Below, in pieces: positions 34,031-42,280 of a stretch of 64,000 nt of DNA (positions are counted from its first letter, which is position 1; each line of letters starts with the position of its first letter). The DNA is from Pseudonocardia sp. C8. GTDB lineage: Bacteria; Actinomycetota; Actinomycetes; Mycobacteriales; Pseudonocardiaceae. Both the position numbers and the translations under genes were made by a program. The DNA lies in contig NZ_JACMTR010000002.1 of NCBI RefSeq assembly GCF_014267175.1, positions 4,241,501-4,305,500 on the forward strand, read 5' to 3'. The notes under the pieces are model-generated. The model was given only the letters and a program-made list of their open reading frames with translations. It made no database searches and was not told the DNA's origin.

Positions 34031-35365
34031 TCAGCTGTACTGCAGCGGACGTCCCTTGGTCTCCGCGACGAAGACCAGTGTGACCAGCGTGATGCCCGCG
34101 GACACGATGCACGCGAACGCCGGGATCATGTTGGACCCGGTCGCCTCCATCAGCGCCGTCATCACGAGCGGCGCGCTGCCGCCGAAGATGATCGTCGAGA
34201 CGCTGAACCCGATGCTGTAGGCCGAGTACCGCACGCTCGTCGGGAAGATCTCGGCCAGCACGGTGTGGATCGACGCGGCGTGGCCCGCGAACGCGATCGC
34301 GAGGATCGTCGTGCCGAGACACGCGAGAAGGAACTGCCCGGTCGCGATCAGCAGGAACGACGGGTAGGCGACCAGCGCGGACGCCACCGCGGACAGGGCC
34401 AGCACGGGCTTGCGGCCGATCCGGTCGGAGAGCCGTGCCATCAGCGGGATGGAGATGACGATGGCGACCAGGCTGATCGCGGTGACCACCAGTGCCTGCA
34501 GCATCGAGAAGTTGTTCTCGCCCAGGGACTTCTTCAGGTACGTCGGCATGTAGACGAACAGCAGGTAGTAGCCCGGCCCGTTCAGCGCGGGCAGCAAGAT
34601 CGTGATCGCGATCGCCCGCAGGTGCCGCTTCGAGGTGAACGCCACCCGCAGCGGGTTGCGCACCACCGCGTTCTGCCGGCGCGCCGCGGCGAAGACCGGC
34701 GTCTCCTCGAGCCGGCTGCGGATGTAGAAGCCGATGTAGCCGAGCGGAACGGCCAGCAGGAACGGGATCCGCCAGCCCCACGACGTCATCGTGTCGTCAC
34801 CGAGCACCGTGATGAGGAGCGCCGAGAACGCGCTGCCGAACATCAGCGCCACGAAGGAGCCGACGGCGACGAAGCACATCCGGTAGTTCCGCTCACCGTC
34901 CGGCGAGTACTCACCGACGAACGACATCGCCCCGGCGACCTCGCCGCCGGCCGAGAAGCCCTGCAGCACCCGCAGTGCCAGCAGGAGGACCGGCGCGGCG
35001 ACGCCGATCGTCGCGGTCGTGGGCAGGAGCCCGATCGCCGCGGTGGATGCCGAGATCAGCAGCAGCAGGGTCGCCAGCAACGAGCGCCGTCCCATGCGGT
35101 CACCCAGGTAACCGCAGATGACACCGCCGAACGGCCGTGCGATGAAGCTGACGAGGAAACCGATGTTGGCCAGCAGGAGGCTGCCCGCCTCCGCGCCGCC
35201 GGCCAGGTTGACCGCCAGGTAGGTGACCAGCAGGCCGTAGATGCCGTAGTCGTACCACTCGACGAAGGAGCCGATGGCACCCGCGACCGTGGCCTTGCGG
35301 ACGGTCTTCTCGTCGGGGACGACGACCTCGACCGGATCCGGCTCGAGGCGATCTGACGTTGTCAT
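34031..35365 (-). CDS. MFS transporter, metabolite:H+ symporter (MHS) type
   Basis: A 444-residue protein with twelve hydrophobic segments and MHS-family marks: ATVAGAIGSFVEWYDYGIYG at the start, CGYLGDRMGRR between helices 2 and 3, RSRLEETPVF after helix 6 and the LSDRIGRKPVL repeat. Members carry organic acids, proline/betaine and similar. The ATG at 35365 has AAGGTGA eight bases upstream; GTG 35374 is an alternative. It leads the pxp operon, so 5-oxoproline or a related lactam is the likely cargo. Confidence 0.9.
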   Translation of the reverse strand: MTTSDRLEPDPVEVVVPDEKTVRKATVAGAIGSFVEWYDYGIYGLLVTYLAVNLAGGAEAGSLLLANIGFLVSFIARPFGGVICGYLGDRMGRRSLLATLLLLISASTAAIGLLPTTATIGVAAPVLLLALRVLQGFSAGGEVAGAMSFVGEYSPDGERNYRMCFVAVGSFVALMFGSAFSALLITVLGDDTMTSWGWRIPFLLAVPLGYIGFYIRSRLEETPVFAAARRQNAVVRNPLRVAFTSKRHLRAIAITILLPALNGPGYYLLFVYMPTYLKKSLGENNFSMLQALVVTAISLVAIVISIPLMARLSDRIGRKPVLALSAVASALVAYPSFLLIATGQFLLACLGTTILAIAFAGHAASIHTVLAEIFPTSVRYSAYSIGFSVSTIIFGGSAPLVMTALMEATGSNMIPAFACIVSAGITLVTLVFVAETKGRPLQYS

Positions 35366-35719
35366 GGGGTTCACCTTCGGTGTCGCGGGGCCCGGCGTTG
35401 GACCCCTGGGAGCCGTGCTCTCACCGTGATCGCGGCCGGCGAGCAGTGCGAATCAGTTCTCATATGAGGTTATGGTCGCGTTTTACGATGGGTCAAGACC
35501 GGATGTCGCCGGGCCGGGTAACAACTTGGCCTCCGTCACCACGCCTGCACAGACCGTGTGCCGCGACGCACGGCGCCGCGACGAGGCCTTGCCTGGAGCC
35601 GCCGCTCCAGGCACTATCCTCGCATCAAAACGCGAACGTGTTCGCATTTCGGGCCAGGGCTGCGTCCGCCGGTCCAGCGGCGGAACCCGGGCGCACGACC
35701 GCATCGAGGAGAGACACCG
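35366..35719. promoter_or_regulatory. Divergent control region of the pxp and RraA/idn operons
   Basis: A 354-base gap with no gene. It holds a perfect palindrome CTCATATGAG (35459-35468), a stem GCCTGGAGC/GCTCCAGGC (35591-35612, loop CGCC), a -10-like TATCCT (35615-35620) and the palindrome GCGAACGTGTTCGC (35632-35645). The AT-rich 35440-35490 block is probably the pxp-side promoter. Confidence 0.6.
35632..35645. promoter_or_regulatory. Palindromic operator candidate before the RraA-like gene
   Basis: GCGAACGTGTTCGC has perfect 6-base arms around GT, flanked by AAA on the left and TTT one base out on the right. It lies just after a -10-like TATCCT. No regulator gene is adjacent, so the binding protein is unknown. 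Confidence 0.55.
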
Positions 35720-36355
35720 ATGGCACAGGACAACGTCCGGGTGGCGCCCGGCTGGGACCGGGTCGAGCCGAACGTACTCGATCGGCTCCGCACCCATTCG
35801 GCCGCGAACCTCGGCGACGCGCTCGACCGGCTCAACATCGTCGACGGCGGGATCGCCCCCATCTGGCCCGGGGCCCGCGCGGTCGGCACCGCACTGCCGG
35901 TCCTGACCGTCGCCGGGGACAACCGGGCCGTCATCGACGCCCTCGACCACATCCGCCCCGGCGACCTCGTCGTGATCAACGCACTCGGCTACGACGGCCG
36001 CGCGATCATCGGCGACAACCTCGCCCAGCGGTTCGCGGCCTTCGGCGCCACCGGCGCGGTCGTCGACGGCTACGTCCGCGACCGGGCGATCATCGAACGG
36101 CTCGGGGTACCGGTGTTCGCCCGGGGCCTCACCCCGGCCGGCCCGTTCAAGAACGGGCCGGGGACCATCGGCGAGCCGGTCGCGATCGGCGGCGTCGTGG
36201 TCCACCCCGGTGACGTCGTCGTCGCCGACGACGACGGGGTGATCGTCATCCCGCCGCACCGGATCGAGGAGGCCCTGACCGGGGTGGAGGACATCGTCGC
36301 CCGCGAGGCCGAGCTCGACGCCGAGGTGGCCGCCCTGCGCGAGCAGGTCGCCTGA
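35720..36355 (+). CDS. RraA-like / HMG-CHA aldolase family protein
   Basis: A 211-residue protein of the RraA fold: N-terminal ANLGDALDRLN, middle GDLVVINALGYDGRAIIGDNLA, and the key GAVVDGYVRD with the Arg-Asp pair used by the 4-hydroxy-4-methyl-2-oxoglutarate/oxaloacetate lyase members, then FARGLTPAGP. True RraA is shorter and lacks aldolase residues; here an aldolase or oxaloacetate-decarboxylase role is more likely. GAGGAGAG precedes the ATG at 35720. It overlaps the next gene by one base (TGATG). Confidence 0.85.
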   Translation: MAQDNVRVAPGWDRVEPNVLDRLRTHSAANLGDALDRLNIVDGGIAPIWPGARAVGTALPVLTVAGDNRAVIDALDHIRPGDLVVINALGYDGRAIIGDNLAQRFAAFGATGAVVDGYVRDRAIIERLGVPVFARGLTPAGPFKNGPGTIGEPVAIGGVVVHPGDVVVADDDGVIVIPPHRIEEALTGVEDIVAREAELDAEVAALREQVA

Positions 36356-37422
36356 TGACCGACGCGACGCGCCCGGACGGGCCGCTGCGGGTGGTGGCCG
36401 CCGCACCGCTGGCCGCGGCCGACCGCACCCGGATCACCGAACTCGAACCTCGGCTCGACCTCGTCGTGGACGACGAGCTGCTGCCCCCGATGCGCTGGCC
36501 GGCCGACTTCGTGGGCGACCCGGACTGGCATCGGACCCCGGCGCAGCAGCGGGCCTACGAGTCCCTGGTGGACTCGGCCGACGCCCTGTACGGGATTCCC
36601 GACGTCGACCCGGCCGCACTCGCCCGGACCGTGCGGGCCAACCCGCGGCTGCGCTGGGTGCACACCATGGCCGCCGGCGGCGGCAGCCAGGTGGCCGCGG
36701 CCGGCCTGACCGCCGACGAGCTCGACCGGGTCAGCTTCACCACGTCAGCCGGGGTGCACGGTGGCCCGCTCGCCGAGTTCGCGCTCCTGGGCGTTCTGGC
36801 CGGGGCGAAGAACCTGCCCCGGCTGACCCGCCTGCAACGCGACCGGGAGTGGAGCGGGCGCTGGCCGATGGGCCGCGTCGAGGGTTCCACCGTCCTCGTG
36901 CTCGGCCTCGGCGGGATCGGGCGGGTGGTGGCGACGAAGCTCGCTGCGCTCGGCGCCACCGTCGTCGGCACGCGCCGCAGCGGCGCCGCCGTTCCGGGAG
37001 TCGACCGGGTGGTGCACCCGGACCGGCTCGTCGAGGTGGCCGGCGAGGTCGACGCCGTGGTCAACACGCTTCCGGGCACGGCGGCCACCGAGAAGCTGCT
37101 CGGGGCCGACGTCCTCGGTGCCCTGCGGCCGGGGACGACGCTGGTCAACGTCGGCCGGGGCACCGTCGTCGACGAGGACGCGCTGCTCGAGGCGCTGGAC
37201 GCCGGGCGCGTCGGCTTCGCCGCCCTCGACGTCTTCGCGACCGAACCGCTTCCCGCCGACAGCCCGCTGTGGAACCACGACCGGGTCCTCGTCAGCCCGC
37301 ACACCGCGGCCCTGGATCCCGGCGAGGAGCGGCGCATCGCCGAGCTCTTCGCTGCCAACGCCACCCGCCTGCTCGACGGCCACGACCTGATCAACCGGGT
37401 CGACACCGTCGAGTTCTACTGA
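36355..37422 (+). CDS. D-isomer-specific 2-hydroxyacid dehydrogenase
   Basis: A 355-residue NAD(P)-dependent dehydrogenase: substrate domain, cofactor motif VLGLGGIGRVVATKLAALG (about residues 180-198), TTLVNVGRGTVVDEDALLEAL, the DVFATEPLPADSPLW glutamate region and the catalytic histidine in LVSPHTAAL. It likely interconverts a 2-keto and 2-hydroxy acid of the pathway encoded with the downstream idnO/idnD-like genes. It starts at the ATG fused to the preceding stop. Confidence 0.9.
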   Translation: MTDATRPDGPLRVVAAAPLAAADRTRITELEPRLDLVVDDELLPPMRWPADFVGDPDWHRTPAQQRAYESLVDSADALYGIPDVDPAALARTVRANPRLRWVHTMAAGGGSQVAAAGLTADELDRVSFTTSAGVHGGPLAEFALLGVLAGAKNLPRLTRLQRDREWSGRWPMGRVEGSTVLVLGLGGIGRVVATKLAALGATVVGTRRSGAAVPGVDRVVHPDRLVEVAGEVDAVVNTLPGTAATEKLLGADVLGALRPGTTLVNVGRGTVVDEDALLEALDAGRVGFAALDVFATEPLPADSPLWNHDRVLVSPHTAALDPGEERRIAELFAANATRLLDGHDLINRVDTVEFY

Positions 37423-37434
37423 GAGGGACCCGGA

Positions 37435-38205
37435 ATGACACCGGCATTCGACCTCCACGACCGGATCGCGCTGGTCACCGGATCCAGCCGCGGCATCGGG
37501 CTGGGCATCGCCGAGGGGCTCGCCGCCGCCGGCGCGACGGTCGTGCTCAACGGCGTGGACCCCGAGCGGCTCGAGGCGGCCCGCGTGGCGCTGGCGTCGC
37601 GCCACGGCACCGACCGGGTCCATGCCCGGGCCTTCGACATCCTCGACGAGCAGGCGGTCGCCACCGCCGTCGCCTCGATCGAGGACGAGGTGGGCCCGAT
37701 CGAGATCCTGGTCAACAACGCCGGCGTCCAACACCGCGAGCCGCTGCTCGAGGTGAGCCTGCACGACTGGCGCCGCGTCGTCGACATCGACCTCACCGGC
37801 GCGTTCGTCGTGGGGCGGGTTGTCGCCGCACGGATGGTCCCCCGCGGTCACGGCAAGATCGTCAACATCTGCTCGGTACAGACCGACCTCGCCCGCCCGA
37901 CCATCGGCCCCTACACCGCGGCCAAGGGCGGGCTGCGCAACCTGACCCGGGCCATGACCGCCGAGTGGGCGCGTCACGGCATCGGGATCAACGCGATCGC
38001 GCCGGGATACATCCACACCGAGATGACCCAGAAGCTCGTCGACGACCCGGCGTTCAACGACTGGGTCCTCGGCCGGACCCCGGCCGGACGTTGGGGATCG
38101 GTCGCCGACATCGTCGGCCCGACCGTGTGGCTGTCCTCCCCTGCATCGGACTTCGTCAACGGACAGGTCGTGTTCGTCGACGGCGGCATGACCGTCGTCG
38201 TCTGA
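37435..38205 (+). CDS. SDR oxidoreductase, gluconate 5-dehydrogenase-like
   Basis: A 256-residue classical SDR: VTGSSRGIGLGIAEGLA, NNAGVQHREPL and catalytic Ser-Tyr-Lys in ICSVQTDLARPTIGPYTAAKGG, ending with GQVVFVDGGMTVVV. The opening FDLHDRIALVTGSSRGIG and the NNAGVQHR block resemble IdnO/gluconate 5-dehydrogenase, which reduces 5-ketogluconate. GAGAGGGA precedes the ATG at 37435. It is paired with an idonate-dehydrogenase-like gene 12 bp downstream. Confidence 0.87.
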   Translation: MTPAFDLHDRIALVTGSSRGIGLGIAEGLAAAGATVVLNGVDPERLEAARVALASRHGTDRVHARAFDILDEQAVATAVASIEDEVGPIEILVNNAGVQHREPLLEVSLHDWRRVVDIDLTGAFVVGRVVAARMVPRGHGKIVNICSVQTDLARPTIGPYTAAKGGLRNLTRAMTAEWARHGIGINAIAPGYIHTEMTQKLVDDPAFNDWVLGRTPAGRWGSVADIVGPTVWLSSPASDFVNGQVVFVDGGMTVVV

Positions 38206-38217
38206 AACGGAGGAGAC

Positions 38218-39267
38218 ATGACCAGCACCCCCGCCACCCCGGCGGTCGTCGCACACGGTGTCGACGACGTCCGGGTCGACCACATCGCCGTCCGCGACCC
38301 CGCGCCCGACGAGGCCGTCGTCGAGGTCACCTACGGCGGGATCTGCGGATCCGACCTGCACTACTGGCGACACGGCGCCGTCGGCCAGTCGGTCCTGCGC
38401 GAACCGATGGTCCTCGGCCACGAGATCGTCGGCGTCGTCGCACGCGCGGCCACCGACGGCAGCGGCCCACCCCGCGGGGCCGCCGTCGCCGTCCACCCGG
38501 CCACCCACGAGCACACCGACGTGCGCTTCCCGCCCGACCGCCCCAACCTCTCCCCCGGTGTCCGCTACCTCGGCTCGGCGGCGCGCCTGCCGCACACCCA
38601 CGGCGGCTTCGCCCGCCGGGTCGTGCTGCTCACCCGGATGCTGCGCGCCCTGCCCGACGGGCTCGATCTCCGGACCGCAGCCCTCGCCGAACCCGCCGGA
38701 GTGGCCTGGCACGCCATCGCCCGGGCCGGCGACCTCACCGGTAAGCGGGTCCTGGTCGTCGGATGTGGGCCGATCGGATCGCTGGCCGTCGCGGTGGCCC
38801 GGCGGGCCGGTGCCACCGAGATCGTGGCCACCGACCTGCACGACACCCCCCTCGGGATCGCCCGCGCAGTCGGCGCGACCCGGACCCTGCGCGCCGGGGA
38901 CACGAACGCGATCGCCGCCGTAGACGCCGACGTGGTCGTCGAGTCGTCGGGCAACCACCGTGGGCTTACCTCCGCGATCGCCGGCGCAACCCGCGGGGGC
39001 ACGGTCGTCATGGTCGGGCTGCTGCCCGACGGCGAGCAGCCCGTCCCCATCGCCTCGGCCATCACCCGCGAGCTGCACCTCATCGGCTCGTTCCGGTTCA
39101 ACGACGAGATCGACGACGTCATCGCGGCCATGGCCGACGGGTCGCTTCACGTGGACCCGATCGTCACGCACACCTTCGGGCTGGACCGGACCCTGGACGC
39201 GTTCGCCGTCGCGGCCGACGCCGCGATCTCCGGCAAGGTGCTCCTGGACTTCACCGAGGCTCGCTAG
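38218..39267 (+). CDS. Zinc-type alcohol dehydrogenase, L-idonate 5-dehydrogenase-like
   Basis: A 349-residue MDR protein: GGICGSDLHYWRHGAVGQSVLREPMVLGHEIVG (catalytic zinc Cys and His-Glu), the Rossmann motif VVGCGPIGSLAVAV, and a C-terminal SGKVLLDF. The N-terminal block is close to IdnD, which oxidises L-idonate to 5-ketogluconate. Odd point: the structural-zinc lobe (normally four cysteines) has none here, between PATHEHTDVRF and YLGS. GGAGGAG precedes the ATG at 38218. Together with the SDR gene it suggests a hexonate route. Confidence 0.85.
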   Translation: MTSTPATPAVVAHGVDDVRVDHIAVRDPAPDEAVVEVTYGGICGSDLHYWRHGAVGQSVLREPMVLGHEIVGVVARAATDGSGPPRGAAVAVHPATHEHTDVRFPPDRPNLSPGVRYLGSAARLPHTHGGFARRVVLLTRMLRALPDGLDLRTAALAEPAGVAWHAIARAGDLTGKRVLVVGCGPIGSLAVAVARRAGATEIVATDLHDTPLGIARAVGATRTLRAGDTNAIAAVDADVVVESSGNHRGLTSAIAGATRGGTVVMVGLLPDGEQPVPIASAITRELHLIGSFRFNDEIDDVIAAMADGSLHVDPIVTHTFGLDRTLDAFAVAADAAISGKVLLDFTEAR

Positions 39268-39324
39268 CGGCCCTGGCGCGGGCTCGGGCCACACGCCGGA
39301 ATGCTGTCTTCAATCCATGCAAAG

Positions 39325-39347
39325 ATTTCGCACGGTCACGTCGAAAT
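39325..39347. promoter_or_regulatory. LysR-type box upstream of the oxygenase gene
   Basis: ATTTCG (39325-39330) and CGAAAT (39342-39347) are perfectly complementary arms around 11 bases, matching the T-N11-A layout of LysR sites. The surrounding 39310-39370 is AT-rich compared with the window. The nearest LysR gene begins at 40608. Confidence 0.5.
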
Positions 39348-39464
39348 TTGTGCGCTTTACTTGAGCTATGGGCTGCGCGACCATTTCTGTGTCGCCTTCG
39401 AAAGCCCGCCCCGGCGGTGACCGCGACACATCGGATCACCGAACAGGCCCATTGGAGTTGCCTC

Positions 39465-40469
39465 ATGTCCGACGCACCCGTCGTCAACCGGTTCGCCAGC
39501 AAGCAGACCGCCTTTCACGAGATTCCGGTCATCGACATCGCGCCCCTCATCGATGGAAGCGACCCTGAGGGCGTTGCACGTCAGATCGGCGAGTCCTGCG
39601 AGCAGGTCGGGTTCTTCTACGTGAAGAACCACGGGGTCCCCTCCGAACTGGTCAAGCGCATGTACGCGGACACCGAGAAGTTCTTCGCCCTTCCCGAGGA
39701 CGTCAAGGAGAAGATCCACGTCGCGAAGTCCGGCCCGACGGCGCGCGGGTACATTCCGGCGTCCGCCGAGAATGCGGACCGGAACAAGGCCACCGCCGAC
39801 CTCAAGGAGGCCTTCGACTACGGCGCGAAGCAGGGCACCGTCTCGCCTTTCTTCGGACCGAACCTGATGCCGGCCGAGTTCCCCGAGTTCGAGGCGACCT
39901 GCGACGAGTACTACGCGGCGATGCGCGCCCTGGCCCGCAAGCTGGTCAGTGCGTTCGCGATCAGCCTCGGCCTCGACCCCGAGTACTTCGAGCGCAAGCA
40001 GCGCAACCCGATCACCATCCAGCGTCTGCTGCACTACCCCCCGCAGACGGAGGACGACAACGCGATCGGCATCGGTGCCCACACCGACAAGGGCATCCTC
40101 ACCATCCTGTCCCAGGACAGCGTCGGCGGGCTGCAGGTGCAGAACAAGGACGGCGAGTGGATCAGCGCCCCGCCCGTCGAGGACGCGTTCGTCATCAACA
40201 TCGGTGACCTCGTCGCGAAGATGACGAACGGGAAGTACTCGTCGACGGTCCACCGCGTGGTCAACGAGAGCGGCGCCGAGCGTTACTCGGTCGCGTTCTT
40301 CATCGACCTCGATTTCGACGCGCTCGTCGAGACCGTGCCGACCTGCGTCGATGCCGACCACCCTGCCGACCCGAACCCGTTCACCTGCGGCGAGTACAAG
40401 ACCCAGTGGTTCACCACGGTCTACCCGCACCTGAACGACGATCCCTCGATCCTCGCCACGACCAAGTAG
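39465..40469 (+). CDS. Isopenicillin-N-synthase-like 2-oxoglutarate/Fe(II) oxygenase
   Basis: A 334-residue oxygenase. N-terminal DIOX_N region (IPVIDIAPLIDG, CEQVGFFYVKNHGVP), then the jelly-roll core with iron ligands H206 and D208 in AHTDKG, H263 in TVHRVV, and the R273-Y-S275 motif that binds the 2-oxoglutarate or substrate carboxylate. The closest named groups are plant-type and IPNS-family oxygenases of unknown substrate, found widely in actinobacteria. GGAG lies seven bases upstream of the ATG at 39465. The gene stands alone with its own promoter and a perfect terminator. No beta-lactam genes are nearby. Confidence 0.88.
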   Translation: MSDAPVVNRFASKQTAFHEIPVIDIAPLIDGSDPEGVARQIGESCEQVGFFYVKNHGVPSELVKRMYADTEKFFALPEDVKEKIHVAKSGPTARGYIPASAENADRNKATADLKEAFDYGAKQGTVSPFFGPNLMPAEFPEFEATCDEYYAAMRALARKLVSAFAISLGLDPEYFERKQRNPITIQRLLHYPPQTEDDNAIGIGAHTDKGILTILSQDSVGGLQVQNKDGEWISAPPVEDAFVINIGDLVAKMTNGKYSSTVHRVVNESGAERYSVAFFIDLDFDALVETVPTCVDADHPADPNPFTCGEYKTQWFTTVYPHLNDDPSILATTK

Positions 40470-40485
40470 GGTGTGACGGACGCTC

Positions 40486-40523
40486 GGCAGTGGGGCTTCG
40501 ACAACGGTCGAAGCCCCACTGCC
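40486..40523 (+). terminator. Perfect 17-bp-stem terminator
   Basis: GGCAGTGGGGCTTCGAC (40486-40502) pairs fully with GTCGAAGCCCCACTGCC (40507-40523) over the loop AACG. It follows the oxygenase gene by 17 bases and insulates it from the LysR gene. Confidence 0.9.
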
Positions 40524-40607
40524 GTCGCTCCACCGGAGGTCGTGGAACTCCCGCGACGGGGCACTACCGTTCCCACATGGAGGCGAGAGTCATGTCCGGA
40601 CGCCGTG

Positions 40608-41594
40608 GTGCTTGATCCGAGGCTCAAGGTCCTCCAGGCCGTGGACCACTACGGAACCGTCACGGCTGCGGCAAGTGCCCTGGCCTACACCCCGTCGGCG
40701 AGCTCCTATCAACTCCGTCAGCTGGCGGAGCTGCTCGGGGTCACGCTGATCGAGCCGTCCGGCCGCGGTGTCAAACTCACCCCGGCGGCACGCATCATCC
40801 TGCGCCACACAGCCATCATGCAGGCCCAGTGGGAGGCCGCACGCAGCGAGCTCGCGGCCGCCGCGGACGAACCCTCGGGGCAGTTCACCCTGTGCGGGTT
40901 CTCCACTGCGTCCACGCAGTTGTTGCCCCACGCCGCGGCGGCCCTCCGTGATCGCCACCCTCGTCTCGACGTCCGCCTGGTCCAGGCGGACCCTGCCGAG
41001 TGCTTCGAGCTCGTCGAGATGGGAACGGCCGATCTTGCGCTGGTCATGGTGACCACCGACTCGCCACCGTTGGGCGACCTCCGCTTCGATCAACAGCTGC
41101 TCGTGGACGATCCGCTGGACCTGGTGGTCCCCACGAGCCATCCGTTGGCCTCGCGCGAGCGCGTCACCCTCGCCGACGCCGCTGGGGAATCGTGGATCAT
41201 CAGCAGGCCGGAGAGCGCCTATCACCACCTCACCGTCGCCGCCTGTGTCGCTGCGGGTTTCACGCCGAACCTGGTGCATCAGGCGGACGAGTGGGAGACC
41301 GGCGCCGCGATGGTGTCGCAGGAGCTGGGCGTCACGCTGGTGCCGCGGCTGGGCCGGCTGAGCTCGGAATGGGCCGTCACCCGCCTCCGCTTGTCGGGTG
41401 AGCCCGTGCCGGCGCGCCGGATCGTCGCCGCCACACGGAAGGGCGCGTCGAGTCACCCGCTCGTCGCGGAGACCCTGGCGCTGATCCGATCCAGGTGCAC
41501 GAGCCTGTACTCGGACCCATCCGGCGGAATCAGCCCAGCCGGACCCCACACCACAGAAGATGGTGGAGACACTACGCGTGACGAGACTGCCTGA
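40608..41594 (+). CDS. LysR-family transcriptional regulator
   Basis: A 328-residue LysR: helix-turn-helix in VLQAVDHYGTVTAAASALAYTPSASSYQLRQLAELLG (residues about 8-45) and a periplasmic-binding-type effector domain with FTLCGFSTASTQLLPHAAAAL. The start is GTG 40608 or 40605; an upstream in-frame ATG at 40473 would run through the terminator and is rejected. LysR regulators are usually activators; the 39325-39347 box before the oxygenase gene is a plausible target. Confidence 0.88.
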   Translation: MLDPRLKVLQAVDHYGTVTAAASALAYTPSASSYQLRQLAELLGVTLIEPSGRGVKLTPAARIILRHTAIMQAQWEAARSELAAAADEPSGQFTLCGFSTASTQLLPHAAAALRDRHPRLDVRLVQADPAECFELVEMGTADLALVMVTTDSPPLGDLRFDQQLLVDDPLDLVVPTSHPLASRERVTLADAAGESWIISRPESAYHHLTVAACVAAGFTPNLVHQADEWETGAAMVSQELGVTLVPRLGRLSSEWAVTRLRLSGEPVPARRIVAATRKGASSHPLVAETLALIRSRCTSLYSDPSGGISPAGPHTTEDGGDTTRDETA

Positions 41595-41687
41595 ACTGCC
41601 GGCTCGCGGTGTGACGCGTCCGCGGCAGCGGGTCGGGTAGTGGACTCGGCTCCGTGATCATCTCGCGAGCGCAGTCGTGCGTGGTTT

Positions 41688-42263
41688 TCAGCCGCGACCC
41701 ATGCCGTAGAACTCCGGATTCGGCTTCATGTTCGTCACGTTGGCGATGCGGTTGGAGAGTCCGAAGAACGCCGAGATGGCGGCGATGTCCCAGACGTCCT
41801 CCTCGGTGAATCCGTGCGACGCCAAGGTGGCGAAGTCGTCCTCGGAAACCCTGTAGGCCTCCCCCGACACCTTGATCGCGAAATCGAGCATGGCCTTCTG
41901 CCGGTCGGTGATGTCGGCCTTGCGGTAGTTGGCCGCAACCTGGTCGGCGATCAGGGGGTCCTTGGCCCGGATCCGCAGGATCGCACCGTGGGCGACGACG
42001 CAGTACTGGCACTGGTTGGGGCTGGACGTCGCGACCACGATCATCTCGCGTTCGGCCTTGGTCAGGTTCCCCGGCTTGTCCATCAGGGCGTCGTGGTAGG
42101 CGAAGAACGCGCGGAACTCGTCCGGCCGGCGGGCGAGCACGAGGAAGACGTTGGGGATGAAACCGGACTTCTCCTGGACGGCAAGAATGCGGTCCCGCAC
42201 GTCCTCGGGCAGGTCGTCGAGCGCGGGGGTCGGGAAGCGGCTGACATCGGTCGAATCCGTCAT
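41688..42263 (-). CDS. Peroxidase-related / carboxymuconolactone-decarboxylase (AhpD-like) protein
   Basis: A 191-residue all-helical protein with the AhpD-type redox motif in SSPNQCQYCVVAHGAILR (CxxC plus His), the proton-relay residues of the CMD fold. The C-terminal DVWDIAAISAFFGLSNRIANVTNMKPNPEFY matches the uncharacterised peroxidase-related group. The ATG at 42263 lies 18 bases after the acuI stop, same strand, so it is probably the third gene of the acuR-acuI operon, where it may scavenge peroxide. Confidence 0.85.
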   Translation of the reverse strand: MTDSTDVSRFPTPALDDLPEDVRDRILAVQEKSGFIPNVFLVLARRPDEFRAFFAYHDALMDKPGNLTKAEREMIVVATSSPNQCQYCVVAHGAILRIRAKDPLIADQVAANYRKADITDRQKAMLDFAIKVSGEAYRVSEDDFATLASHGFTEEDVWDIAAISAFFGLSNRIANVTNMKPNPEFYGMGRG

Positions 42264-42280
42264 GGATCGGTGTCCTTCGG

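Noticed and set aside
39465..40469. Isopenicillin N synthase of a beta-lactam cluster
   Set aside because: Only general oxygenase residues match; no ACV synthetase or other beta-lactam genes are in the window.
40473..40607. Longer N-terminus for the LysR protein
   Set aside because: It would translate across a perfect terminator hairpin and adds no family similarity; LysR proteins begin right before the helix-turn-helix.
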